From Enterobacter chuandaensis (lineage in GTDB: Bacteria > Pseudomonadota > Gammaproteobacteria > Enterobacterales > Enterobacteriaceae): DNA of 64,000 bases. The notes under the pieces were generated by a model. It was not told the DNA's origin. It saw nothing but the letters and a program-made list of their open reading frames with translations, and made no database searches. Location of the stretch: assembly GCF_003594915.1 (NCBI RefSeq), contig NZ_QZCS01000003.1, forward strand, positions 124,001-188,000, in the 5' to 3' direction. Below, piece after piece: positions 53,538 through 64,000 of this stretch (position 1 is the first letter of the stretch; each line of letters begins with the position of its first letter). The position numbers and the translations under genes were made by a program.

Positions 53538-53657
53538 CGCATTTTCTAAAGTTTTTATTCGTTCGTCGTAAAATTAAACAAAACGATCGCAAAACGGGCG
53601 GTGGCGCATGATTTCTAAACAAAAACAGCAAACTCCACCCCGATAAAGGGATCGACA

Positions 53658-53685
53658 TTGAGGAATCCCCCCACAGTGATAGAAT
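53658..53685 (+). promoter_or_regulatory. Putative gltX promoter
   Basis: TTGAGG (53658-53663), 16-nt spacer, TAGAAT (53680-53685), about 60 nt before the gltX ATG, divergent from the tRNA promoter. Confidence 0.6.
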
Positions 53686-53750
53686 ATTGCCCATTGTTTT
53701 TTCCCCGGGATTTGCCGATTGCCGGCATCTTTATAACGTAAGGCCATTTC

Positions 53751-55166
53751 ATGAAAATCAAAACTCGCTTCGCGCCGAGCCCGACAGGCTATCTGCACGT
53801 CGGTGGTGCTCGTACTGCTCTCTATTCCTGGCTTTTTGCACGCCACAACAAAGGTGAGTTCGTGCTGCGTATAGAAGATACCGATCTTGAGCGCTCCACG
53901 CCGGAAGCAATTGAAGCCATCATGGATGGTATGAACTGGCTGAACCTGGAGTGGGATGAAGGCCCTTACTTCCAGACCAAACGCTTTGACCGCTATAACG
54001 CCGTCATCGATGAGATGCTGGTGGCGGGCACGGCCTATAAATGCTACTGCTCCAAAGAGCGTCTGGATGCGCTGCGTGAAGAGCAGATGGCGAACGGTGA
54101 GAAACCGCGCTATGACGGCCGCTGCCGCCACGACCACAGCGAGCATGCCGCTGATGAACCGTGTGTGGTGCGTTTTGCTAACCCGCAGGATGGTTCGGTG
54201 ATCTTTGACGATCAGATCCGTGGCCCAATTGAATTCAGCAACCAGGAGCTGGACGATCTGATCATTCGCCGTACCGACGGTTCCCCAACTTACAACTTCT
54301 GCGTTGTGGTTGACGACTGGGATATGGAAATTACCCACGTTGTTCGTGGTGAAGACCATATCAATAACACGCCACGTCAGATCAACATCCTGAAAGCGCT
54401 GAATGCGCCCGTTCCGGTCTATGCGCACGTCTCCATGATTAATGGCGACGACGGTAAAAAGCTGTCTAAACGTCACGGTGCGGTCAGCGTTATGCAGTAT
54501 CGTGACGACGGCTATTTGCCGGAAGCGCTGCTGAACTATCTTGTGCGTCTGGGCTGGGCTCACGGCGACCAGGAGATCTTCAGCCGCGAAGAGATGATCG
54601 AACTCTTCTCTCTGAGCTCTGTGAGCAAATCTGCCAGCGCATTTAACACCGACAAGCTGCTGTGGCTGAACCATCACTACATCAATACCATGCCGCCGGA
54701 ATATGTGGCGACTTACCTGCAGTGGCACATTGAGCAGGCAAACATTGATACCCGCACTGGCCCTGAGCTGGCGGACCTGGTGAAACTGCTCGGCGAGCGC
54801 TGCAAAACGCTGAAAGAAATTGCCGAAAGCTGCCGCTACTTCTATGAAGAGTTTGATGAGTTCGACGCTGACGCCGCGAAGAAGCACCTCCGCCCGGTTG
54901 CGCGTCAGCCGCTGGAAGTGGTGCGCGACAAGCTGGCTGCGCTCACCGACTGGAGCGCTGAGAATGTGCATCACGCCATTCAGGCGACGGCAGACGAGCT
55001 GGAAGTGGGTATGGGTAAAGTCGGCATGCCGCTGCGCGTTGCGGTGACCGGTGCGGGTCAGTCTCCGGCTCTGGATGTCACCGTTCATGCCATCGGTAAG
55101 TCACGCAGCGTGGCGCGCATTAACAAGGCGCTGGACTTTATTGCTGAACGTGAAAATCAGCAGTAA
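53751..55166 (+). CDS. gltX: Glutamyl-tRNA synthetase
   Basis: Class I aminoacyl-tRNA synthetase (471 aa). HIGH-type motif in [16 protein letters not shown], zinc-binding segment starting [16 protein letters not shown] and ending CRHD, and KMSKS-type [12 protein letters not shown] (about 236-247). C-terminal anticodon-binding helices complete. Same placement beside the valine/lysine tRNA operon as in E. coli. Confidence 0.98.
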   Translation: MKIKTRFAPSPTGYLHVGGARTALYSWLFARHNKGEFVLRIEDTDLERSTPEAIEAIMDGMNWLNLEWDEGPYFQTKRFDRYNAVIDEMLVAGTAYKCYCSKERLDALREEQMANGEKPRYDGRCRHDHSEHAADEPCVVRFANPQDGSVIFDDQIRGPIEFSNQELDDLIIRRTDGSPTYNFCVVVDDWDMEITHVVRGEDHINNTPRQINILKALNAPVPVYAHVSMINGDDGKKLSKRHGAVSVMQYRDDGYLPEALLNYLVRLGWAHGDQEIFSREEMIELFSLSSVSKSASAFNTDKLLWLNHHYINTMPPEYVATYLQWHIEQANIDTRTGPELADLVKLLGERCKTLKEIAESCRYFYEEFDEFDADAAKKHLRPVARQPLEVVRDKLAALTDWSAENVHHAIQATADELEVGMGKVGMPLRVAVTGAGQSPALDVTVHAIGKSRSVARINKALDFIAERENQQ

Positions 55167-55182
55167 CAACGCCTTATACAAG

Positions 55183-55210
55183 AAAACGGCAGGTTACCCT
55201 GCCGTTTTTT
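55183..55210. terminator. Bidirectional terminator between gltX and yfeD
   Basis: AAAACGGCAGG TTA CCCTGCCGTTTT stem-loop with a T-run, between convergent genes. Confidence 0.87.
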
Positions 55211-55594
55211 TTATTCAGCAATATCCAGACGAGTAAGAAAACCGCGTATGCCTTCACGTTTTAGTAAGGTATCCAGGCGCTGCTGTTCAAGCTCGGTCAT
55301 ACTCTCCAGCGTTTCAATAATGCCCGGACGCAGGTGTGAAGGCTGTTCATTGTAGGATGAGGTCACTTCAGCCAGATGATAAACCGCCTGACGGTTACGG
55401 ATAGCGGGCAGACTCATGATGTGTTCCTTCACCCGTGCATCAACGTGGATAAGCCGCGCCCGACCACCTTTCACGCCGTTGAGCCCTTCGGTTTTCCACC
55501 CCTGCTGGCGTATCCAGCGATTCACCGTTTGTCTGGCAACGCCCAAACTTTCCGCCAGCTCTTCCGTGGTCATTTTGCTACGTAATCTTTTCAT
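55211..55594 (-). CDS. yfeD: DUF1323 putative DNA-binding protein YfeD
   Basis: 127-residue protein. N-terminal helix-turn-helix of the Mu-repressor/MuA type (MTTEELAESLGVARQTVNRWIRQQGW), a Gly/Lys/Arg segment (VKGGRARLIHVDARVKEHI), and a C-terminal part ending LKREGIRGFLTRLDI. Starts 1 nt after the yfeC stop; the two are tandem paralogues with the same layout. Targets unknown. Confidence 0.9.
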   Translation of the reverse strand: MKRLRSKMTTEELAESLGVARQTVNRWIRQQGWKTEGLNGVKGGRARLIHVDARVKEHIMSLPAIRNRQAVYHLAEVTSSYNEQPSHLRPGIIETLESMTELEQQRLDTLLKREGIRGFLTRLDIAE

Positions 55595-55595
55595 A

Positions 55596-55958
55596 TTAGT
55601 TCTGGTCGCGAATCCCTAAACGTTGCAGCAAACCGGTAATCCCTTCCCGCATTAACAGCGATGTCATCTGCTTCTGCTCTTCCGGCGTCATTTCATTTGC
55701 CAGCGTCAGGAGTAGGGTATGAAGCGAACCATCATGGCTGATGCCGTCAGGCATAGCGGATGTTTCCGTTGCCCGGCGTGCGCTGCGGATAAACTCACGC
55801 ACCTTATCGTTCACATGCACCAGGCGCGCTTTCCCGCCCTGGACTCCTGGTTTTGGTGATGTTATCCAACCCTCTTTACGTACCCATTTATTGATGGTCT
55901 GTCGGCTATAGCCAGTGAGCAGGGCTAACTCTTCTGGCGTCATTCGTTCCTTGATCAT
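55596..55958 (-). CDS. yfeC: DUF1323 putative DNA-binding protein YfeC
   Basis: 120-residue paralogue of YfeD: helix-turn-helix MTPEELALLTGYSRQTINKWVRKEGW, VQGGKARLVHVNDKVREFI and the matching C-terminus LMREGITGLLQRLGI. First gene of the pair, divergent from the alanine tRNAs. Function unknown. Confidence 0.9.
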   Translation of the reverse strand: MIKERMTPEELALLTGYSRQTINKWVRKEGWITSPKPGVQGGKARLVHVNDKVREFIRSARRATETSAMPDGISHDGSLHTLLLTLANEMTPEEQKQMTSLLMREGITGLLQRLGIRDQN

Positions 55959-56117
55959 GCAATTTCCTGAATATTCGTGTGGGTAATTAACGGCTCATTT
56001 TATAGCACCGTTTTACGTGAAAACGTGACAGGCTTAACTCATGACTGCGAGCAGGCTCGCAAAGTGATTCATTTGCATGATTTTTCGGCGATTGAACTGC
56101 AGTCATTGATTTTGCCG

Positions 56118-56146
56118 TTGACACTCCCCAGCGGAATTCATATTAT
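56118..56146 (+). promoter_or_regulatory. Promoter of the alanine tRNA operon
   Basis: Consensus TTGACA (56118-56123), exact 17-nt spacer, TATTAT (56141-56146), then GCCGCCCG discriminator. Start of transcription near 56153, about 23 nt before the first tRNA. Confidence 0.85.
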
Positions 56147-56175
56147 GCCGCCCGTCAACGTGACAGCTTTACGAT

Positions 56176-56251
56176 GGGGCTATAGCTCAGCTGGGAGAGC
56201 GCCTGCATGGCATGCAGGAGGTCAGCGGTTCGATCCCGCTTAGCTCCACCA
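56176..56251 (+). tRNA. alaX: tRNA-Ala (GGC)
   Basis: 76 nt with CCA: acceptor GGGGCTA/TAGCTCC, G-U pair at position 3-70 typical of alanine tRNAs, anticodon stem CCTGC/GCAGG, anticodon GGC. Confidence 0.97.
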
Positions 56252-56292
56252 AACTCTGAACCCAACAGAGTGCGGTCAGTAAAGTCAAATGT

Positions 56293-56368
<76 letters not shown>

Positions 56369-56375
56369 AAATTTT

Positions 56376-56407
56376 AAACCCTCGTCAAAAGACGAGGGTT
56401 TTTTTTA
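56376..56407 (+). terminator. Terminator of the alanine tRNA operon
   Basis: AAACCCTCGTC AAAA GACGAGGGTTT stem-loop with a run of eight or more T. Confidence 0.92.
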
Positions 56408-56582
56408 TGTGTTTGTAACACCCCTAAACATATTTTGTTGCCAAAATGGTGTTTTCCCATATCTCACCTCAACTGAAATCAATAAATCAGTCTATAAATA
56501 GACTTCAACTTGATTCGTGTAATTAATAAACCTATTATCCATGCGGTCAATGATATGAACGGATAATAATCTCTCCAGCTTA

Positions 56583-58772
56583 ATGAATAGAAAAACGTAT
56601 AATAATGTAAAGATATTTATAATTGCTCTGGCGATCTGCCTGATTGCGGTTCCCGTTTCCCGTTATCTCTCCCCTCGTGCAATTGTTAATGAACATGACG
56701 TTTATTTAGCGTGGCTCCCGTTAAGCGTTATGCTGGCGGTTATGCTGTTATTGGGGCGCCGCGGTATTCTGCCTATTCTTATAAGTTTTATGGTTGCTAA
56801 TATATTTAACGTTAATTTAGCACCGCTACAATATTCAGTATTACTGTTCTGTCAGACGTTCTCCGTATTCGCTGCCTGCGGCGTCCTTCGCCTCCTTCTG
56901 GGCCGACGCTGGCGCTACTGCATGCCCAACAAATACATCGGTTTACGCATATTTTGGCTCGGCTTTATGGTGCCGATAGGCGTTAAAATGTCGATGTATC
57001 TGGCTGGCTATTTCTTTGATTTCCCGGTCACAATCTCCACTTTCTTTGGCGAAGGAACGGTAATTTATAATGTCGTTGATATTCAAAGTCTGATATGCGC
57101 GGCGATGATTTTTACCATGATGTTCTATTATCCGTTAAGAATGATTATTAATCCTCGTTATGCCGTCAAATTCTGGCGGCGAAGTGTGAAGCCCGTGTTT
57201 TTACACAAGAAATCATTATATATATTCGTCTGGCTGATGCTGTTAATCGCCATTATTGCAATTTTATGTGCGCCTTTTGAGTCGCCTGTTATTGCAGGCT
57301 ATTTGATGCCGGTTATTTTCATTCTCTTTACATTAGCGATTAGCCGTCTGAGCTACGCGCTTATCTCTCTGCTGTGGGCCACCTCCGCGCTTCTGCTGTT
57401 GACCTACAACTACAACTTTCTTAACGGTGTGGAGTCGGGCCATTCGCTCTCCTTTATCCTGTCGGTGCTGATCTCTTTTGCTATCTGCCTGCTTTATATG
57501 TCGCGGATCTATCAGCGTAGCGAATGGTTGAAGCAGGGCTGGCAGGACAGGGCGCTCACCGATCCTTTGACCGGATTACCCAACATTCGTGCGCTGGAAG
57601 ATTTTCTCCTCGACCATCCGGATGCCAAAGTGTGTTGCCTTCGCATGGATAATCTGGAGTTTTTGAGCCGCCATTACGGCATTCTCATGCGGGTGCACTG
57701 CAAACGGATGGTCACGACCTCCCTCCAGCCGCTGTTGCAGAAAGATGAGACGCTTTTCCAGCTGCCGGGAAGCGAGCTGGTGCTGGTATTACTTGGGCAG
57801 GGAACGGCTGAGCGCCTCCAGCATATGGTTGATCGGCTGAACAGCCGTAAGATTTTCTGGAACAATACCGGGCTGGATATCGAATTTGGCGCGTCCTGGG
57901 GAATGGTCGAAAACGGTGAGAGACTGCACCACACGCTGGGGCAGCTGAGCTGGCTGGCCGAGCAATCCTGCGGAGCGCACAACGTTCTTGCGCTGACGAA
58001 TAGCCTGGAAGCTGCATCAGGACAAACAACGGAGCGTGTCCTGATGCTGGCGCGGATTAAGCACGCCCTGGAGGCGGATCAGTTCCATTTATACACGCAG
58101 CCGATCCAGAAAGCTGACGGTAGCGGGTACTACGAAATTCTGGCGCGTATGGAGAGCGAGGGCGAGATCATCACCCCTGACCGCTTTATTCCGCTGATTG
58201 CCCAGTTCAACCTCAGCCATCGGTTTGATATGTGCATCATGGAAAAATTGCTGTTGTGGCTGCGCGATCACCCAGCGACGCAGGCTGGCGCCCGTTTCTC
58301 TGTCAATCTGATGCCGCTTACGCTGATGCAAAAAGAGGTGGCGACCGAGATTTGCTCTCTCTTTGAACGGTACGGCGTTGCGCCTCAGGCTGTGGTGATT
58401 GAGATCACCGAAGAGCAGGCCTTTTCCAATTCCGGCTGCAGCATCCACAATATTCAGCAACTGCGGGATTACGGTTTCCGTATTGCCATCGATGATTTTG
58501 GAACCGGCTACGCCAACTATGAGCGTCTGAGACGCCTGCAGGCAGACATCATTAAAATTGACGGCTGTTTCGTGAAAGATATTTGTACTGATGATATGGA
58601 CGCAATGATCGTCCAGTCGATATGTAATCTGGCGAAGACGAAATCACTGTGTGTGGTGGCAGAATATGTTGAGACGCCAGCGCAGCGGGAGATGCTGCTA
58701 CGCTTCGGCGTGGACTACCTGCAGGGATACCTGATAGGCAAACCCAAACCGCTGGAAGAATTACGGGCATAA
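56583..58772 (+). CDS. pdeA: Cyclic-di-GMP phosphodiesterase (MASE1-GGDEF-EAL)
   Basis: 729-residue membrane protein, same length as E. coli PdeA (YfeA). The first 310 residues are a multi-span membrane sensor region of the MASE1 type. A GGDEF-like domain follows (LTDPLTGLPNIRALEDF, about 327-343) but its active site reads GSELV at about 396-400, so it should not make c-di-GMP. The C-terminal EAL domain is intact in outline: YEILARME (EIL in place of EAL), NLMPLTL, EITEEQAF, IDDFGTGYANYERL, IIKIDGCFVKDI, VVAEYVET and QGYLIGKP. Likely a phosphodiesterase that promotes motility. Upstream 210 nt are AT-rich. Confidence 0.92.
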   Translation: MNRKTYNNVKIFIIALAICLIAVPVSRYLSPRAIVNEHDVYLAWLPLSVMLAVMLLLGRRGILPILISFMVANIFNVNLAPLQYSVLLFCQTFSVFAACGVLRLLLGRRWRYCMPNKYIGLRIFWLGFMVPIGVKMSMYLAGYFFDFPVTISTFFGEGTVIYNVVDIQSLICAAMIFTMMFYYPLRMIINPRYAVKFWRRSVKPVFLHKKSLYIFVWLMLLIAIIAILCAPFESPVIAGYLMPVIFILFTLAISRLSYALISLLWATSALLLLTYNYNFLNGVESGHSLSFILSVLISFAICLLYMSRIYQRSEWLKQGWQDRALTDPLTGLPNIRALEDFLLDHPDAKVCCLRMDNLEFLSRHYGILMRVHCKRMVTTSLQPLLQKDETLFQLPGSELVLVLLGQGTAERLQHMVDRLNSRKIFWNNTGLDIEFGASWGMVENGERLHHTLGQLSWLAEQSCGAHNVLALTNSLEAASGQTTERVLMLARIKHALEADQFHLYTQPIQKADGSGYYEILARMESEGEIITPDRFIPLIAQFNLSHRFDMCIMEKLLLWLRDHPATQAGARFSVNLMPLTLMQKEVATEICSLFERYGVAPQAVVIEITEEQAFSNSGCSIHNIQQLRDYGFRIAIDDFGTGYANYERLRRLQADIIKIDGCFVKDICTDDMDAMIVQSICNLAKTKSLCVVAEYVETPAQREMLLRFGVDYLQGYLIGKPKPLEELRA

Positions 58773-58773
58773 A

Positions 58774-58806
58774 AAAACCGGGAGTAAGACTCCCGGTTTT
58801 TTTTTA
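58774..58806. terminator. Bidirectional terminator between pdeA and nupC
   Basis: AAAAACCGGGAG TAAGA CTCCCGGTTTTT stem-loop, T9 on the plus strand. Confidence 0.9.
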
Positions 58807-58815
58807 CGGTAAACG

Positions 58816-60003
58816 TTACAGAACCAGCGCAGCGATAGAAGCAGACAGGACGCTCACCAGGGTGGAGCCGTAAACCAGTTTCAGGCCAAAGCGAGAAACC
58901 ACGTTACCCTGTTCTTCGTTCAGGCCTTTAATCGCACCGGCGATAATACCGATGGACGAGAAGTTCGCGAAGGAGACCAGGAATACGGACAGAATGCCTT
59001 CCGCACGTGGAGAGAGCGTGCTGGCGATTTTCTGCAGATCCATCATCGCAACGAATTCGTTAGAAACCAGTTTGGTCGCCATGATACTGCCTACCTGCAG
59101 TGCTTCATGAGCCGGAACACCCATCACCCATGCGACAGGGTAGAAGATGTAGCCCAGGATGCCCTGGAAGGAGATGCCCAGCACAGCGGCGAACAGGGCG
59201 TTCAGTGCGGAGATCAGGGCGATAAAGCCGATCAGCATCGCGGCAACAATAATCGCCACTTTGAAACCTGCCAGAATGTACTCGCCCAGCATTTCGAAGA
59301 AGCTCTGGCCTTCATGCAGGTTTGACATCTGAATATTCTCTTCGCTGGCGTCAACGCGGTACGGGTTGATCAGCGACAGAACGATAAAGGTGCTGAACAT
59401 GTTCAGAACCAGCGCAGCAACGACATATTTTGGCTCCAGCATGGTCATATACGCGCCCACGATAGACATGGATACGGTAGACATTGCGGTTGCCGCCATG
59501 GTGTACATGCGGTTACGGGACATTTTGCCGAGAATATCTTTATACGCGATGAAGTTCTCAGACTGACCGAGGATCAGGGAGCTTACGGCGTTGAAAGATT
59601 CCAGCTTGCCCATGCCGTTCACTTTGGATAACAGGAAACCAATGCCACGAATGACGAACGGCAGAACGCGGATGTGCTGCAGAATACCGATCAGCGCGGA
59701 GATGAAGACGATTGGGCACAACACCTTCAGGAAGAAGAATGCCAGACCTTCGTCGTTCATTTTACCGAAGACAAAGTTGGTCCCTTCGTTGGCGAATCCG
59801 AGCAGTTTTTCGAACATTTCGGAGAAGCCTTTCACGAAGCCGAGGCCTACGTTGGAGTTCAGGAAGAACCACGCAAGTAAAACTTCAATGACCAGCAGCT
59901 GGATAACATAACGAATACGAATTTTTTTGCGGTCTGTGCTGACCAGCAATGCAAGTGCAGTAACGACAACAAGTGCCAGGACAAAATGAAGGACGCGGTC
60001 CAT
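58816..60003 (-). CDS. nupC: Nucleoside:H+ symporter NupC
   Basis: Concentrative nucleoside transporter (395 aa), mainly pyrimidine nucleosides. Blocks: [47 protein letters not shown] and [18 protein letters not shown]. Compared with my memory of the 400-residue E. coli protein, a loop (TGWFGY region, about residue 270) is about five residues shorter. Confidence 0.95.
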   Translation of the reverse strand: MDRVLHFVLALVVVTALALLVSTDRKKIRIRYVIQLLVIEVLLAWFFLNSNVGLGFVKGFSEMFEKLLGFANEGTNFVFGKMNDEGLAFFFLKVLCPIVFISALIGILQHIRVLPFVIRGIGFLLSKVNGMGKLESFNAVSSLILGQSENFIAYKDILGKMSRNRMYTMAATAMSTVSMSIVGAYMTMLEPKYVVAALVLNMFSTFIVLSLINPYRVDASEENIQMSNLHEGQSFFEMLGEYILAGFKVAIIVAAMLIGFIALISALNALFAAVLGISFQGILGYIFYPVAWVMGVPAHEALQVGSIMATKLVSNEFVAMMDLQKIASTLSPRAEGILSVFLVSFANFSSIGIIAGAIKGLNEEQGNVVSRFGLKLVYGSTLVSVLSASIAALVL

Positions 60004-60281
60004 ATTTGCTCCAAATATGAGGCAGGTTTAATTTTCGTGCACATTCTATGTAACAAGCGAAAAGAAAACGAGATCAAGGACACACTATAGTTACATCCTG
60101 TGACGAGTCTCAAAATTAGTGATCCACAATACATTTTTGTTATGTTAGGTAAATGAGTGAAAAGTTAAGTTTGTGTGCTACGCTTCACAAATGACCGCGC
60201 ATTTTCACATTCTGTGATGTCGCGCCACCTGCCCATCTATTGTTCTTAGCTATCAGAGAAATCATTTTAAACTTTCTAAAT

Positions 60282-60300
60282 GATCTTGATAATCATTCTC
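60282..60300 (+). promoter_or_regulatory. Fur box upstream of mntH
   Basis: GATCTTGATAATCATTCTC matches 16 of 19 bases of the Fur consensus. Implies repression of mntH by iron as well as manganese. Confidence 0.75.
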
Positions 60301-60314
60301 ATTTTGATAGCATT

Positions 60315-61588
<1,274 letters not shown>

Positions 61589-61591
61589 AAG

Positions 61592-61617
61592 AAAAAGGAG
61601 CCGGGTGGCTCCTTTTT
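61592..61617. terminator. Bidirectional terminator between mntH and ypeC
   Basis: Perfect 11-bp stem AAAAAGGAGCC / GGCTCCTTTTT with a GGGT loop. Confidence 0.9.
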
Positions 61618-61620
61618 GCA

Positions 61621-61977
61621 TTAATGATGACCGTGGCCGTGACCGTGGCCACCTCGTCCTTTTCCGCCGTGACCCCAGCCGCCGCGGCGGTCGTCACGAT
61701 CGTTCCAGCCTTCGCGATAGCCGCGTTCATAGGCGTTGTTTTTATACCAGCCACGATGCAGGCCGTTATCGTGCCTGCGCCAGCGGTCACCACGCCATTC
61801 ATAATGACGGTTCCAGTAGTCACGGTCGCGCCAGTAGCCACCGTCCCAGTATCTGCCGTAGTCGTCACGATCGCCAATTTGTAATTTTACTGATGGCAAC
61901 AGGGTGATTTCGCCCGCAGTGGCGACGAGCGGGGCCGAAGCCAGTAATACCGCTGCAAGAATCAGTGACCTGAACAT
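61621..61977 (-). CDS. ypeC: DUF2502 exported protein YpeC
   Basis: 118-residue protein with signal peptide [22 protein letters not shown] and a mature part rich in Tyr, Trp, Arg and Asp ([21 protein letters not shown]) ending in a Gly/His-rich tail ([10 protein letters not shown]), longer than in E. coli YpeC (about 108 aa). The tail could bind metal; it lies beside mntH, but no functional link is established. Confidence 0.9.
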   Translation of the reverse strand: MFRSLILAAVLLASAPLVATAGEITLLPSVKLQIGDRDDYGRYWDGGYWRDRDYWNRHYEWRGDRWRRHDNGLHRGWYKNNAYERGYREGWNDRDDRRGGWGHGGKGRGGHGHGHGHH

Positions 61978-62104
61978 ACTCTTTCTCCTTCACGATCGGG
62001 GCCTTTGTGGGGCCTGTTAACGCAATATTACGAGTTGGTAAAGGCTCGTTTCATCGCCTCAACTCCGAATTCCTGAATGAGAGCACTTTTTGCTAAAAGT
62101 GGAT

Positions 62105-63103
62105 TTATTTTGAACTGCTCAGGATCTGATCGATTAGAGAAAGTTCTTCCGCGGTAAACTGGCGGTTTTCCAGCATACCCACGGCATCATCAATCTGAGC
62201 CGTTTTGCTGGCCCCGATCAGCACCGACGTGACTTCCTCATGGCGTAACACCCAGGCGAGCGCCATCTGCGACAGCTTCTGACCACGACTTTCCGCCAGG
62301 GCGTTTAGCTTACGTACCTTCTCCAGTTTCTCCTCGGTGATCTGATCCGGGTTAAGGAACTGACTGCCGCTTGCTGCGCGAGAGTCTGCGGGAATACCGT
62401 TCAGATAGCGGTTGGTTAATTGCCCGCCTGCCAGCGGCGAGAAGGGTATGCAGCCGACCCCCTTTTCCTGCAGAACATCCAGCAAACCCTCTTCCGGCGC
62501 ACGTTCGAACATCGAGTATTTCGGCTGGTGGATCAGGCAGGGCGTGCCCAGATCGTTCAGGATATCAATCGCTTTTCGCGCCAGCTCGGCAGGATAGTTG
62601 GATAAACCGACATACAGGGCTTTTCCCTGACGCACCAGATGGTCAAGCGCTTTCATGGTTTCCTGCAGCGGCGTCTCCGGGTCAGGACGGTGGTGATAGA
62701 AGATATCGACATACTCCAGACCCGTGCGTTTCAGGCTTTGATCGAGGCTCGCCAGCAGGTATTTACGTGAGCCCCAGTCGCCGTAAGGGCCATCCCACAT
62801 GGTATATCCCGCCTTCGTGGAGACGATCAGCTCGTCGCGCCAGGGCAGAAAATCCTCCTGCAAAATACGGCCGAAATTACGTTCGGCCGACCCCGGCGGG
62901 GGACCATAGTTATTGGCAAGGTCGAAATGTGTAATACCCAGATCGAACGCGCGCTGTAAAAGTTGACGGCTGTTTTCGATAAGCGTGGCGTCACCAAAAT
63001 TATGCCACAGCCCCAGCGAGACCGCGGGCAACCTGAGTCCGCTTCGCCCGCAGCGGCGATACTGCATTGTCTGATAACGCTTTTTGTCCGGCTGATAACC
63101 CAT
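62105..63103 (-). CDS. Aldo/keto reductase (L-glyceraldehyde 3-phosphate reductase / YghZ-like)
   Basis: 332-residue NADPH-dependent reductase with a TIM-barrel fold. RRCGRSGLRLPAVSLGLW at the N-terminus, the Asp/Tyr pair in HFDLANNYGPPPGSAE (about 60-75), the lysine in VSTKAGYTMWDGPYGDWGSR, YHHRPDPETPLQETM, and a C-terminal VLIGASKTAQIDDAV that binds cofactor. Closest in outline to YghZ/GpmA-type detoxifying reductases of methylglyoxal and L-G3P. Not present between ypeC and ipdC in E. coli K-12. Substrate not proven. Confidence 0.88.
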   Translation of the reverse strand: MGYQPDKKRYQTMQYRRCGRSGLRLPAVSLGLWHNFGDATLIENSRQLLQRAFDLGITHFDLANNYGPPPGSAERNFGRILQEDFLPWRDELIVSTKAGYTMWDGPYGDWGSRKYLLASLDQSLKRTGLEYVDIFYHHRPDPETPLQETMKALDHLVRQGKALYVGLSNYPAELARKAIDILNDLGTPCLIHQPKYSMFERAPEEGLLDVLQEKGVGCIPFSPLAGGQLTNRYLNGIPADSRAASGSQFLNPDQITEEKLEKVRKLNALAESRGQKLSQMALAWVLRHEEVTSVLIGASKTAQIDDAVGMLENRQFTAEELSLIDQILSSSK

Positions 63104-63187
63104 TCGTAGGACCTCTCGTACTGAAGATAAAAAACAGTGTATGCGTTTACATTAACGTGAAAAAAAGCAGCATAGCCCAGCATTTTT

Positions 63188-64000
<813 letters not shown>

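Noticed and set aside
53309..53611. Plus-strand frame with repeated MTGSNRRPPPCKGDALPTEL
   Set aside because: It is the antisense translation of two valine tRNA genes, a well-known spurious protein family in databases.
53574..55088. 504-codon open frame antisense to gltX
   Set aside because: Overlaps gltX almost entirely; it is long only because of gltX codon bias and has a His/Arg/Val-rich composition with no domain.
55977..56243. Plus-strand frame ending WGYSSAGRAPAWHAGGQRF
   Set aside because: Its C-terminal part is a translation of the alanine tRNA; there is no ribosome site and no homology to proteins.

Overview
This window is chromosomal DNA from an enterobacterium, most likely the Enterobacter cloacae complex. 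Gene order from the bepA-perM end to ipdC follows the Escherichia coli K-12 core block between yfgC/bepA and glk, with local substitutions. The truncated indolepyruvate decarboxylase at the right edge looks almost identical, from memory, to the E. cloacae IpdC enzyme. The species call is inference; the gene order and protein identities are read from the sequence. No prophage, intact insertion sequence, CRISPR array or plasmid feature was seen.

Layout. 1-3035 is the accessory-looking part: a glycosylasparaginase-type Ntn hydrolase cut by the left edge, a Lac/Cel-type PTS IIC permease in the same operon, and a divergent DNA-binding protein that looks like a domesticated IS481-family transposase without its catalytic residues. 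3032-7285 holds an ArsC-like protein, bepA, perM, bcp and gcvR. 7431-15694 holds dapA-bamC, purC, ypfJ-tmcA, ypfH, and ypfN-dapE-yffB, linked to lysine/diaminopimelate synthesis, outer-membrane assembly, purines and tRNA acetylation. 16082-22028 holds the tiny gene ypfM, the RND pump acrD, the nitrate sensor kinase narQ and nudK. 22138-33312 holds a DUF1176 exported protein, tktB-talA, maeB, hemF-amiA, ypeA-yfeZ, the lipoprotein yfeY and the DyP peroxidase yfeX.

33474-43938 is a sulfur block that encloses the phosphotransferase core: cysPUWA-cysM-pdxK on the plus strand, then crr, ptsI, ptsH, cysK and cysZ on the minus strand. Sulfate uptake, two O-acetylserine sulfhydrylases, and the pyridoxal kinase that supplies their PLP cofactor lie close together; HPr and EI here would also energise the PTS permease at the left edge. 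44169-53071 holds zipA-ligA-ypeB, yfeH/yfeR, a FlxA-like protein with a flagellar sigma-28 promoter, and xapABR for xanthosine use. 53115-56368 holds a valine(x3)-lysine tRNA operon, gltX, the regulator pair yfeC/yfeD, and two alanine tRNAs. 56583-64000 holds pdeA (c-di-GMP), nupC, mntH with MntR and Fur boxes, ypeC, an aldo/keto reductase and the start of ipdC with a TyrR-like box.

The most unusual signal is the left edge: a glycosylasparaginase plus a chitobiose-type PTS channel behind what looks like a class II CRP promoter, facing a transposase-derived regulator. A plausible reading is uptake and breakdown of a glycosyl-asparagine compound; this is inference. Hairpin terminators, REP/BIME-type repeats and recognisable operators are listed individually. 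Comparisons with E. coli proteins are from memory and were not computed.
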